DNA of 10,913 nucleotides, from contig CAZQFX010000096.1 of the NCBI GenBank assembly GCA_964592775.1, positions 1 to 10,913 on the forward strand, read 5' to 3'. The DNA is from SURF-21 sp964592775. Lineage in GTDB: Bacteria > Actinomycetota > Geothermincolia > Geothermincolales > RBG-13-55-18. Under the pieces are notes generated by a model. It searched no databases. It saw only the letters and a program-made list of their open reading frames with translations, and was not told where the DNA came from. Position 1 is the stretch's first letter; every line of letters starts with the position of its first letter. The position numbers were made by a program, and so were the translations under genes. This document shows, in pieces, positions 1 to 4,700 of this stretch.

Positions 1-574
1 CGTCGAATACCCCCAGCACCACGGCGTTGCAGGTTATGTTCTTGCGGGCGCCCTCCAGCGCTACCGTCTTGGTCAACCCTATGAGCCCGGCCTTGGTGGC
101 GGCATAGCTGCATTGCCCGAATCCGCCCATGGTGCCGGTGACCGAGGAGACGTTTATGATGCGCCCCCAGCCCTTCTCGGCCATGCCCGGGAAGACGGCC
201 TTGATGAGAAGGAAGGGCGCGGTGATGTTCACGGCAATGTCCGCGTCCCAGTCCTCCTTGGTCATATCGGTGATGGTGATGGCGCGCACGATGCCGGCGG
301 CGGCGTTGTTCACCATGATGTCCACGGTGCCGAGTTCGCGGCCCACTTTTTCCACGCCCTCCCGGATGGACGCCTCGTCGGCCAGGTCCATCTTCACCGC
401 CATCGCCTTGCGGCCCTTGTCCTCGATCTCCTTCACCACCTCATGGGCCTTGGCCTCGTTGCGGTTGTACACCAGGGCCACGTCGGCACCGTGTTCCGCA
501 AGCACCAGGCCATGCATCCTGCCCAGGCCCCCCGAACCTCCCGTCACCAGCGCTACTTTTCCCTCAATAGACAT
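1..574 (-). CDS. SDR family oxidoreductase (FabG/PhaB-like), 3' end beyond window
   Basis: This is an NAD(P)-dependent short-chain dehydrogenase, probably acting on a 3-oxoacyl or 3-hydroxyacyl thioester or a similar carbonyl in the cytoplasm. 191 residues are visible and the C-terminus runs off the left edge (usual length about 245-260). Classical SDR landmarks are in order: TGGSGGLG cofactor loop (residues 11-18), D63 in the KMDL adenine-binding turn, NNAAAG (89-94), N116, S144 in NVSSVTG, Y157 and K161 (YAATK). The ATG at 574 is chosen over the in-frame ATG at 580 because an AGGAGG lies 7 bases before it but only 1 base before the other. The cofactor loop has GGLGRMHG where FabG usually has SRGIGRAI, so a specialised SDR is as likely as FabG itself. 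It starts 35 bases after the thioesterase gene, which suggests co-transcription and linked acyl-thioester metabolism. The family is certain; the substrate is unknown. Confidence 0.9.
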   Translation of the reverse strand, partial: MSIEGKVALVTGGSGGLGRMHGLVLAEHGADVALVYNRNEAKAHEVVKEIEDKGRKAMAVKMDLADEASIREGVEKVGRELGTVDIMVNNAAAGIVRAITITDMTKEDWDADIAVNITAPFLLIKAVFPGMAEKGWGRIINVSSVTGTMGGFGQCSYAATKAGLIGLTKTVALEGARKNITCNAVVLGVFD

Positions 575-609
575 CAGCATACCTCCTAGATATCCCCGAC
601 CTTCCGAAA

Positions 610-1032
610 TCACTCCTCGTCCTGCAACGGCCTGCCGGTGTGGTAAGCCCATCCATGACACCTGGCTACGGTCACCCCGTCGACGTCGGTGACCTCCATG
701 CGGTAGAACCCCATCTTCCCCGCGCGGGTCACCAGCTCGACTTCCGCGGTCATCTCGCCCGCCGTGTTCGGAGCCGCGAGGAAATCTATCCCCACGGACA
801 GCGCCATCGCCCTGCTCCCGAAGGAATTGGCGGCCGCCCCGAACGCCACGTCGGCGAGCGAGAACATCACCCCGCCATGGATCATGCCCATGAAGTTCAG
901 GTGTCCCTCGTCCAGCGGCATGGCTACCCTGGCGTAACCGGATCTTATCTCTTTCAACTCCGCGCCTATACGCGCCGCGTAAGGGTCGCTGTCGATGATC
1001 TCCCGCGTTTCCTCCGTCACTCTGTCCGCCAT
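610..1032 (-). CDS. PaaI-type hotdog-fold acyl-CoA thioesterase
   Basis: A 140-residue single hotdog-domain protein, the usual length for the PaaI/YbgC-like thioesterases that hydrolyse acyl- or aryl-CoA as cytoplasmic tetramers. The family motif HGGVMFSLAD is at residues 52-61, preceded by NFMGMI in the helix-capping loop. D61 is the usual catalytic acid, and the G53-G54 backbone normally polarises the thioester carbonyl. The C-terminal strands (about 90-132) have the expected alternating pattern and end RCHGWAYHTGRP. The ATG at 1032 has an AAAGGGGAT ribosome site about 5 bases ahead. It is first in a likely operon with the SDR dehydrogenase, 35 bases downstream. The pair could act in turnover of aromatic, branched or hydroxy-acyl CoA esters, but the substrate cannot be read from sequence. 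Its nearest good promoter is about 500 bases upstream, beyond a repeat-rich leader. Confidence 0.9.
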   Translation of the reverse strand: MADRVTEETREIIDSDPYAARIGAELKEIRSGYARVAMPLDEGHLNFMGMIHGGVMFSLADVAFGAAANSFGSRAMALSVGIDFLAAPNTAGEMTAEVELVTRAGKMGFYRMEVTDVDGVTVARCHGWAYHTGRPLQDEE

Positions 1033-1073
1033 GCGGTATCCCCTTTTCCGCCCTTGTATGGTGGCCCGCGCAT

Positions 1074-1191
1074 ATATTCGGTTCTTATCCGGGAAGTGTG
1101 GGTGGTTACGGAGCCCTTGGGGTCAGACCCGATCCCGTCATCATGCAATTCCTTTCTCGCCACCCACACTTCTCGGCGAAGACCCGTATAT
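1074..1191. repeat. Imperfect 32-bp inverted repeat with GGGTCAGACCC core (REP/MITE-like)
   Basis: Arms at 1074-1105 and 1160-1191 pair at 27 of 32 positions. The inner 13 bases (GAAGTGTGGGTGG against CCACCCACACTTC) match perfectly. The 54-base loop holds a smaller palindrome, GGGTC-A-GACCC (1120-1130). Neither side has a T-run, so this is not a simple terminator. The layout resembles a mobilised palindromic element such as a REP or MITE, but I see no transposase here and cannot test copy number. It ends 41 bases before the thioesterase start codon, inside its presumed leader. Confidence 0.6.
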
Positions 1192-1488
1192 TCACAAATT
1201 CACACCTGGACCCGTCCAGAAATACCTGAACTCGCGTCTTTCCTTTTTCTTCGCCGCGAAAAGGTAGCGCGACTCTTTCCTGAAACCCGCAATCTCCAAC
1301 CGGCGGGCGACGGAGCGGGTTGTTTCCCGGTGCTCCCGGTGCCCTGTCCCGATAGCTCCACGGCCACCCGCAATTATCCGAGAATGGCCTCTTTCCTGCT
1401 CCGTTAGCTCCGTGAGTCGCCAATATTCGCCGATCCTTTCCTTATCCACTTTCCCGTTGGGAAACGAGAGTTTGGCACAGCGAGGAAA
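1192..1488. other. Gene-free leader with several short inverted and tandem repeats
   Basis: No convincing gene is present on either strand. The sequence holds several short structures: CTGGAC-CC-GTCCAG (1206-1219), AACCCGC (1284-1290) against GCGGGTT (1315-1321) with a CTCC/GGAG pair nested inside, a 9-bp tandem repeat TCCCGGTGC twice (1325-1342), and TTTCCC-GTT-GGGAAA (1450-1464). If the promoter at 1531-1559 is used, this would be transcribed as a structured 5' leader of the thioesterase/SDR operon. It could also be the body of a decayed mobile element bordered by the 1074-1191 repeat. I do not recognise a known riboswitch. Confidence 0.4.
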
Positions 1489-1522
1489 CTTGTAAACTGC
1501 CAAGGGTTTATGCGTTTACAAG
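1489..1522. promoter_or_regulatory. 9-bp palindrome, candidate operator at predicted transcription start
   Basis: CTTGTAAAC (1489-1497) and GTTTACAAG (1514-1522) form a perfect inverted repeat separated by 16 bases. It starts within a few bases of the +1 predicted from the leftward promoter at 1531-1559, a position where a bound repressor would block RNA polymerase. The TetR-family gene just upstream is an obvious candidate regulator, but that pairing is inference. As RNA the same repeat could form a 5'-end hairpin. Confidence 0.45.
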
Positions 1523-1530
1523 ATGGTGCT

Positions 1531-1559
1531 ATTCAAGCATCCCCACTTCCTCCTGTCAA
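1531..1559 (-). promoter_or_regulatory. Sigma-70 type promoter, leftward, upstream of thioesterase/SDR operon
   Basis: Reading the minus strand, a perfect -35 TTGACA (1554-1559) is followed by a 17-base spacer and TTGAAT (1531-1536, 4 of 6 to TATAAT). Predicted start is near 1524. The next leftward gene starts at 1032, implying a leader of roughly 490 bases. The match is good for a GC-rich genome, but the -10 is imperfect. Confidence 0.5.
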
Positions 1560-1663
1560 GACGACGGGAGTCACGTACCTCCCCCCGGCTCACACGCCTG
1601 CCCGGCAGCCCTTCGAGGGGCGCCTATCACCCCGCCGCCCGCGCCGCGCATCCCGACACAAGA

Positions 1664-1690
1664 GCCAGCGGCGGAGCATGCCGGGCTGGC
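1664..1690 (-). terminator. Terminator-like hairpin after the TetR frame
   Basis: On the minus strand GCCAGC (1685-1690) and GCTGGC (1664-1669) enclose 15 bases and are followed by TCTTGTGT, a weak T-rich tail. The hairpin begins one base after the TAG at 1692-1694 that closes the longer TetR frame. This supports 1692, rather than the TAA at 1812, as the ancestral end of the gene. Confidence 0.45.
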
Positions 1691-1691
1691 G

Positions 1692-1811
1692 CTACCCCGG
1701 CCGCGTCCGCTTCCGGACCTCTCTCCCCTCCTTTTCCACGATACCTTCCATGAGGATCTTCATAAAGGCCGTATATACCTCGTCGAGGCTGAGGCCGCTC
1801 TCTATCAGCAG
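1692..1811 (-). pseudogene. Severed C-terminal segment of the TetR regulator
   Basis: Directly after the TAA that ends the TetR gene, the same frame stays open for 39 codons and closes with TAG at 1692-1694. The translation contains LLIESGLSLDEVYTAFMKI and then MEGIVEKEGR, the pattern of the last TetR-family helix, where 'P(E)LLIESGLS..EVYEAFM.IL..GI' endings are common. The interrupted codon needs only one change (for example GAA to TAA). A terminator-like hairpin follows at once. Either the gene is disrupted, the base is a sequencing or assembly error, or the stop is read through. The first two are more likely. Confidence 0.75.
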
Positions 1812-2324
1812 TTAGGGGCTGCTGGAAAGATCGACGATACCCTGCACCATGTACGCGAAGACCACCGGGTTGACATCGGAGCGGAATTCGCCCTCGCTGG
1901 CACCCTCCTCGATTATGCGCGTGAGGGCGGCGACGATCTTGCGGTAGAAATCCCCGTAGACGTCGAACACCTCCGGCAGGAAGTTCTCCACTTCCCTCAC
2001 CAGGGACGGCTTGATATACGAGACCTCGTCGATGACGTGTTTGCTCATGAGGTAGAGCTTGGTCATGGCGTCGGCGTCCAGGTTCAGTATCTCCTGCATC
2101 CGTCTCAGGATCTTTCCCGCCCTGCGGTTGAGGGCCGCCGTGAACAGCTCGTCCTTGGAGGTGAAGGATTCGTATATCGTCTTCTTGCTCATGCGCAGCC
2201 TTTGCGAGAGCTCATCCATGTTGAAGCGGCGGTAGCCGACCTCGAACGCGTACCGCTCCGCCTCTTCCAGTATCTTCTTCGACCGTTCGTCTCCCGCCGC
2301 CACGCTCTCCCAGCGCCCTTTCAA
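1812..2324 (-). CDS. TetR/AcrR family transcriptional regulator, truncated by in-frame TAA
   Basis: A one-component DNA-binding regulator. The N-terminal TetR domain is clear: helix 1 at about residues 15-30, helix-turn-helix at 36-54 (MDELSQRLRMSKKTIYESF), then the typical FTSKDELF. The C-terminal ligand and dimerisation region runs to 170 residues and stops at TAA (1812-1814), in the middle of a recognisable helix. With the open frame beyond it, the product would be about 210 residues, a normal TetR length. The start is uncertain. TTG at 2324 lies 6 bases after the PadR stop and lacks a close ribosome site; an in-frame GTG at codon 8 is possible. No in-frame start exists further upstream. 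Co-transcription with PadR is likely. The truncated product would lack part of the final dimerisation helix and may be inactive. Likely targets include itself or the operon downstream; neither is proven. Confidence 0.85.
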   Translation of the reverse strand: MKGRWESVAAGDERSKKILEEAERYAFEVGYRRFNMDELSQRLRMSKKTIYESFTSKDELFTAALNRRAGKILRRMQEILNLDADAMTKLYLMSKHVIDEVSYIKPSLVREVENFLPEVFDVYGDFYRKIVAALTRIIEEGASEGEFRSDVNPVVFAYMVQGIVDLSSSP

Positions 2325-2330
2325 GCCGTT

Positions 2331-2879
2331 CTACGCGTTGCCCTCCTCGCCGTCCTCCCCTATTCTACCAATAATCCCGCGCAACCAGCGCGCCTCCGCG
2401 CGGCACGACGAGAGCTCGCGGGAAAGGATGCCCAGGTAGATGTGGTCAGCAAGGCCTTCCAGCATATCCCTCTCCCGGCGCAATCTTTTCTCTTCGCCCT
2501 CAAGAAACGCCACCCTCGCCCGCAAGGCCTCCCTCGCCTCCTCCCCGTCCAGGCAGCCCATGAAGCAAAGGCCGACCGCCGCGTCAAGGCGCGGAGGCTC
2601 CCGGCTGGCGAGCAGTGAATAGACGTTGTCTTTGAGCCTCTCCTCGCCCGCGGCGGTTATGGCGTAGACGCGTTTCTCCGGCATATTGCTTTCCCTTTCC
2701 GTCCAGGAAGTCAGACAACCCTCCTCCTCCAAGCGCGCCAGGGCCTTGTAGACCGCCACCTTGCTGGCCTTCGTCCAGCGCAGCATGCCCCTCTCGTCCA
2801 TCATGCGCACGATTTCGTAACCGTGCCTCTCCCCCTCCCTGAGCAACCCCAGGGCCATGGTCGCGACTCGCGAGACCAC
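2331..2879 (-). CDS. PadR family transcriptional regulator
   Basis: A 182-residue PadR regulator. Residues 1-85 form the winged helix-turn-helix, with LGLLREGERHGYEIVRMM (helix 1 and turn), VYKALARLEEEGCL (recognition helix) and RVYAITAAGEERL (wing into helix 4). The rest (about 90-170) is a charged, helix-rich PadR C-terminal domain with ALRARVAFLEGEEKRLRRER suited to coiled-coil dimerisation. The start is GTG at 2879: a GGAGGT ribosome site ends about 8 bases ahead. Such proteins usually repress efflux or detoxification genes in response to small hydrophobic ligands and often repress themselves. Here the upstream region is an AT-rich palindromic block that fits autoregulation. TetR follows after 6 bases. 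No transporter target lies in the window. Confidence 0.92.
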   Translation of the reverse strand: MVSRVATMALGLLREGERHGYEIVRMMDERGMLRWTKASKVAVYKALARLEEEGCLTSWTERESNMPEKRVYAITAAGEERLKDNVYSLLASREPPRLDAAVGLCFMGCLDGEEAREALRARVAFLEGEEKRLRRERDMLEGLADHIYLGILSRELSSCRAEARWLRGIIGRIGEDGEEGNA

Positions 2880-2897
2880 GCGCGCCTACCTCCAATC

Positions 2898-2929
2898 AGT
2901 TAACTATTAACTAGTTTATAGTATACTAT
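2898..2929 (-). promoter_or_regulatory. AT-rich palindromic operator/promoter of padR
   Basis: Three perfect palindromes stand almost side by side in an otherwise GC-rich region: AGTTAACT (2898-2905), AACTAGTT (2909-2916) and the 12-mer ATAGTATACTAT (2918-2929). A 7-base tandem repeat TTAACTA covers 2900-2913. On the minus strand a TATACT hexamer (2920-2925) inside the 12-mer is a plausible -10; I see no good -35. A repressor bound here would cover the promoter, as expected for PadR autoregulation. PadR binding is inference. Confidence 0.5.
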
Positions 2930-2980
2930 TATCTCTTCCGGGTACATGCGTAGGGGCCCGGTCCCGGAGAGGAACCATTC

Positions 2981-3634
2981 CTATCCCCGCTTCGCAGGTC
3001 TATCCGGAGGCGGTACCTCGAGCCTGCCGTCCGCGATCCCCATAAGGCGGTTGACCACCTCTCCGCACAGCATGCGCAGCTCGAAGGCGTTGAGGTAGCT
3101 GGTCGCGGAGGCATCGAACAGAATGCGGGCATTGGGCTCGAACTCCCCGTCTCCCAGCCAGAGAATGAATAGCAGGGGGAGGCGGGGGAACGTGTTCACC
3201 ACCATGCCCAGGTCGCCCTGGTCGACCTCGCGGCCGCCCAGTGTACTGCAGGCGGAGCGCATGCCCCCCGGGTCTCCTCCGAACCTGCGGCACACCCTGT
3301 CCTCGACCGTATCCGAGAAGCTCTTGGTGTAGAACAGGCCGTCTTTCAGCTCCCGGTAGGGTACCCACTGGTTTGCGAGCGGCTCTGCCCTGGCGTTGGC
3401 GATGTACAGTACGGCCAGGAGCTTGATCACGTAGGTAGCAAGAAAATCCGGGGCCCTGAAGGAGAGATCGGGATGGCTCACATATATGTCCCAGCACATG
3501 AGGGACAGCCTGAACTCTTCTTTTTCGAACGGTATGCCCGCCCTCTCGGCTATCTCCCCGGGGTCGCTCTTCCTGATCAGAGCGTTCGGTTCCGAGAAGG
3601 GGTCCTGCGACCTGCCGCTGTCATCTCCGGCCAT
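2981..3634 (-). CDS. DUF3786 domain-containing protein
   Basis: A 217-residue soluble protein matching the DUF3786 family, which has no assigned function and occurs mostly in anaerobes. Visible family landmarks are NQWVPYRELKDGLFY (88-102), a RRFGGDPGG region (116-124), LGGREVDQGDLG (132-143), FPRLPLLFILWLGDGEF (149-165) and ILFDASATSYLNAFEL (171-186). The ATG at 3634 is preferred over one at 3727 because an AAGGAGAG site lies just before it and the longer N-terminus is Arg-rich and unlike the family. It follows nrdG by 96 bases in the same direction with no clear terminator between, so it probably belongs to the nrd operon. The promoter of padR begins downstream of it. A 6-bp hairpin without a T-run (2960-2976) could weakly end the transcript. 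Its role, if any, in deoxynucleotide synthesis or metal/cofactor handling is unknown. Confidence 0.85.
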   Translation of the reverse strand: MAGDDSGRSQDPFSEPNALIRKSDPGEIAERAGIPFEKEEFRLSLMCWDIYVSHPDLSFRAPDFLATYVIKLLAVLYIANARAEPLANQWVPYRELKDGLFYTKSFSDTVEDRVCRRFGGDPGGMRSACSTLGGREVDQGDLGMVVNTFPRLPLLFILWLGDGEFEPNARILFDASATSYLNAFELRMLCGEVVNRLMGIADGRLEVPPPDRPAKRG

Positions 3635-3730
3635 GTCTCTCCTTATCCTTCTTCTCCGCGTACGAGATCTCAGCCATGATCCCCCCACGACCTTCAACCG
3701 CCGGGCAGGACCGCATCCGTGCGGCACACC

Positions 3731-4453
3731 TCAGGCAAGCGGCGAGCCTACCAGCCCTCTCACCTGCGTGGGCACCAGGCGTGACAGCTTATCCGCCCAG
3801 TCCAGAAGTACCTCCTCCGGGTATCCCCCGGCGCCGCGATAGGCCGGGTCCAGGGTGTTCTCCGAACGGAACTGCTGCAACACGAGAAGCCTCGCGCCCG
3901 CCGCCCTCTCCGCCAGGGATTCCAGGTCCTCCAGCCCCACCAGTCCCGGTACCACCGTACAGCGGAATTCATGCTCCACGCCGCTGCCAACCACCGTGTC
4001 GATGGAATCGCCTATTGCCCCGGGGTCGACCGGCCTCCGCACCACGCCAGGATATCTCTCGAGCGAGGCCTTGAGGTCCATGGCCACGTAATCCACGAGG
4101 CCGCGGGAGAGCATCTCCGCCAGGAGCCGCGGACGCGAGCCGTTGGTGTCGATCTTGACCCCCATGCCCAGCCACCGCAGGCGCTCGCACAACACCGGCA
4201 GGTCCGCGTGCAGGGTTGGCTCCCCTCCCGTGAGGCAGACCCCGTCTACCCAGCCCGAGCGCTCGCGCAGGAACAAGGCGAGGTCATCCCAGAAAACAGC
4301 CTTCTCCGTCCCCTCGGCCCGCAGCAGCTCGGGGTTGTGACAATACGGGCAACGGAAATTGCAGCCGGCAAGGAAGAGCACGGAACAGACCTTCCCCGGC
4401 CAGTCAAGCATGCTCGAGGGCAGGAGGCCCCTCATGTTCTCCAGAAAAGACAT
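3731..4453 (-). CDS. nrdG: Anaerobic ribonucleoside-triphosphate reductase activating protein (radical SAM)
   Basis: The activase uses a [4Fe-4S] cluster and S-adenosylmethionine to make the glycyl radical on NrdD. The 240-residue product has the radical-SAM CX3CX2C motif in AGCNFRCPYCHNPEL (C31, C35, C38), the SAM-binding GGEPT motif (76-80), and KIDTNGSRP and VDYVAMDLKA further on, as in the NrdG2-type activases. An N-terminal MRGLLPSSMLDWPGKVCSVLF is also typical. The start is ATG at 4453, one base after the redoxin TGA (TGACATG), so translation is probably coupled; no strong ribosome site is visible. A longer in-frame start at 4522 would overlap the redoxin gene and add an atypical N-terminus. 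Position beside nrdD and the redoxin fixes the role. Confidence 0.93.
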   Translation of the reverse strand: MSFLENMRGLLPSSMLDWPGKVCSVLFLAGCNFRCPYCHNPELLRAEGTEKAVFWDDLALFLRERSGWVDGVCLTGGEPTLHADLPVLCERLRWLGMGVKIDTNGSRPRLLAEMLSRGLVDYVAMDLKASLERYPGVVRRPVDPGAIGDSIDTVVGSGVEHEFRCTVVPGLVGLEDLESLAERAAGARLLVLQQFRSENTLDPAYRGAGGYPEEVLLDWADKLSRLVPTQVRGLVGSPLA

Positions 4454-4454
4454 G

Positions 4455-4700
4455 TCAGTTGATGCGTTCGGAAATATCCCCGGGGGTCGGCACGGTACAG
4501 CGCCAGGCGAATATCTCGCCACCGCTGTCGTCGACGACCACTATCGACGGCGTGCACAGAACGCTGTAGTAAGCGGCCTCCGCCAGCCCGTCCGCCTGAT
4601 CGACGTCGTATATCTCCGTGTCCGGAAAGCGGCTGGCCACTTCCTTAGCCGCCGGGCACTTTTTACAATCCTGCTTCACGAATACCTTCAAGTGCTGCAT
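4455..4700 (-). CDS. Glutaredoxin/NrdH-like thiol-disulfide redoxin
   Basis: An 81-residue thioredoxin-fold protein with a redox-active CKKC (C12-C15) after the first strand (HLKVFVKQD), a second strand at EIYDVDQ, and the conserved TPSIVVVDD loop with the cis-proline at P51. Extra cysteines are at C49 and C68. It is a natural electron donor for NrdD: some class III reductases of the NrdD2 type, known from methanogens, are reduced by an NrdH-like redoxin rather than by formate. Assigning it that role here rests on position and fold. Its ATG at 4700 lies inside nrdD, giving a 38-base overlap in a different frame, and its stop is one base from the nrdG ATG. This tight packing implies coupled translation of the three proteins. 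Confidence 0.85.
   Translation of the reverse strand: MQHLKVFVKQDCKKCPAAKEVASRFPDTEIYDVDQADGLAEAAYYSVLCTPSIVVVDDSGGEIFAWRCTVPTPGDISERIN

Noticed and set aside
284..1030. Long + strand open frames over the SDR and thioesterase genes
   Set aside because: They are antisense to two well-supported genes and show no domain signatures.
1192..1503. A 103-codon open frame on the - strand in the leader
   Set aside because: It starts at TTG inside the palindrome spacer without a ribosome site and has no recognisable fold. It could be a decayed element fragment but I cannot support a gene.
1510..1815. Open frames on the + strand of about 76-101 codons
   Set aside because: They are Arg/Pro/Ser-rich, overlap the tail of the TetR frame and its terminator-like hairpin on the other strand, and have no ribosome site.
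2960..2976. Intrinsic terminator after the DUF3786 gene
   Set aside because: A 6-bp stem with one G-T pair and no T-run is too weak to call as a terminator feature.
3635..3727. N-terminal extension of the DUF3786 protein to an ATG at 3727
   Set aside because: The extra 31 residues are Arg-rich and non-family-like, and the ATG at 3634 has its own ribosome site.
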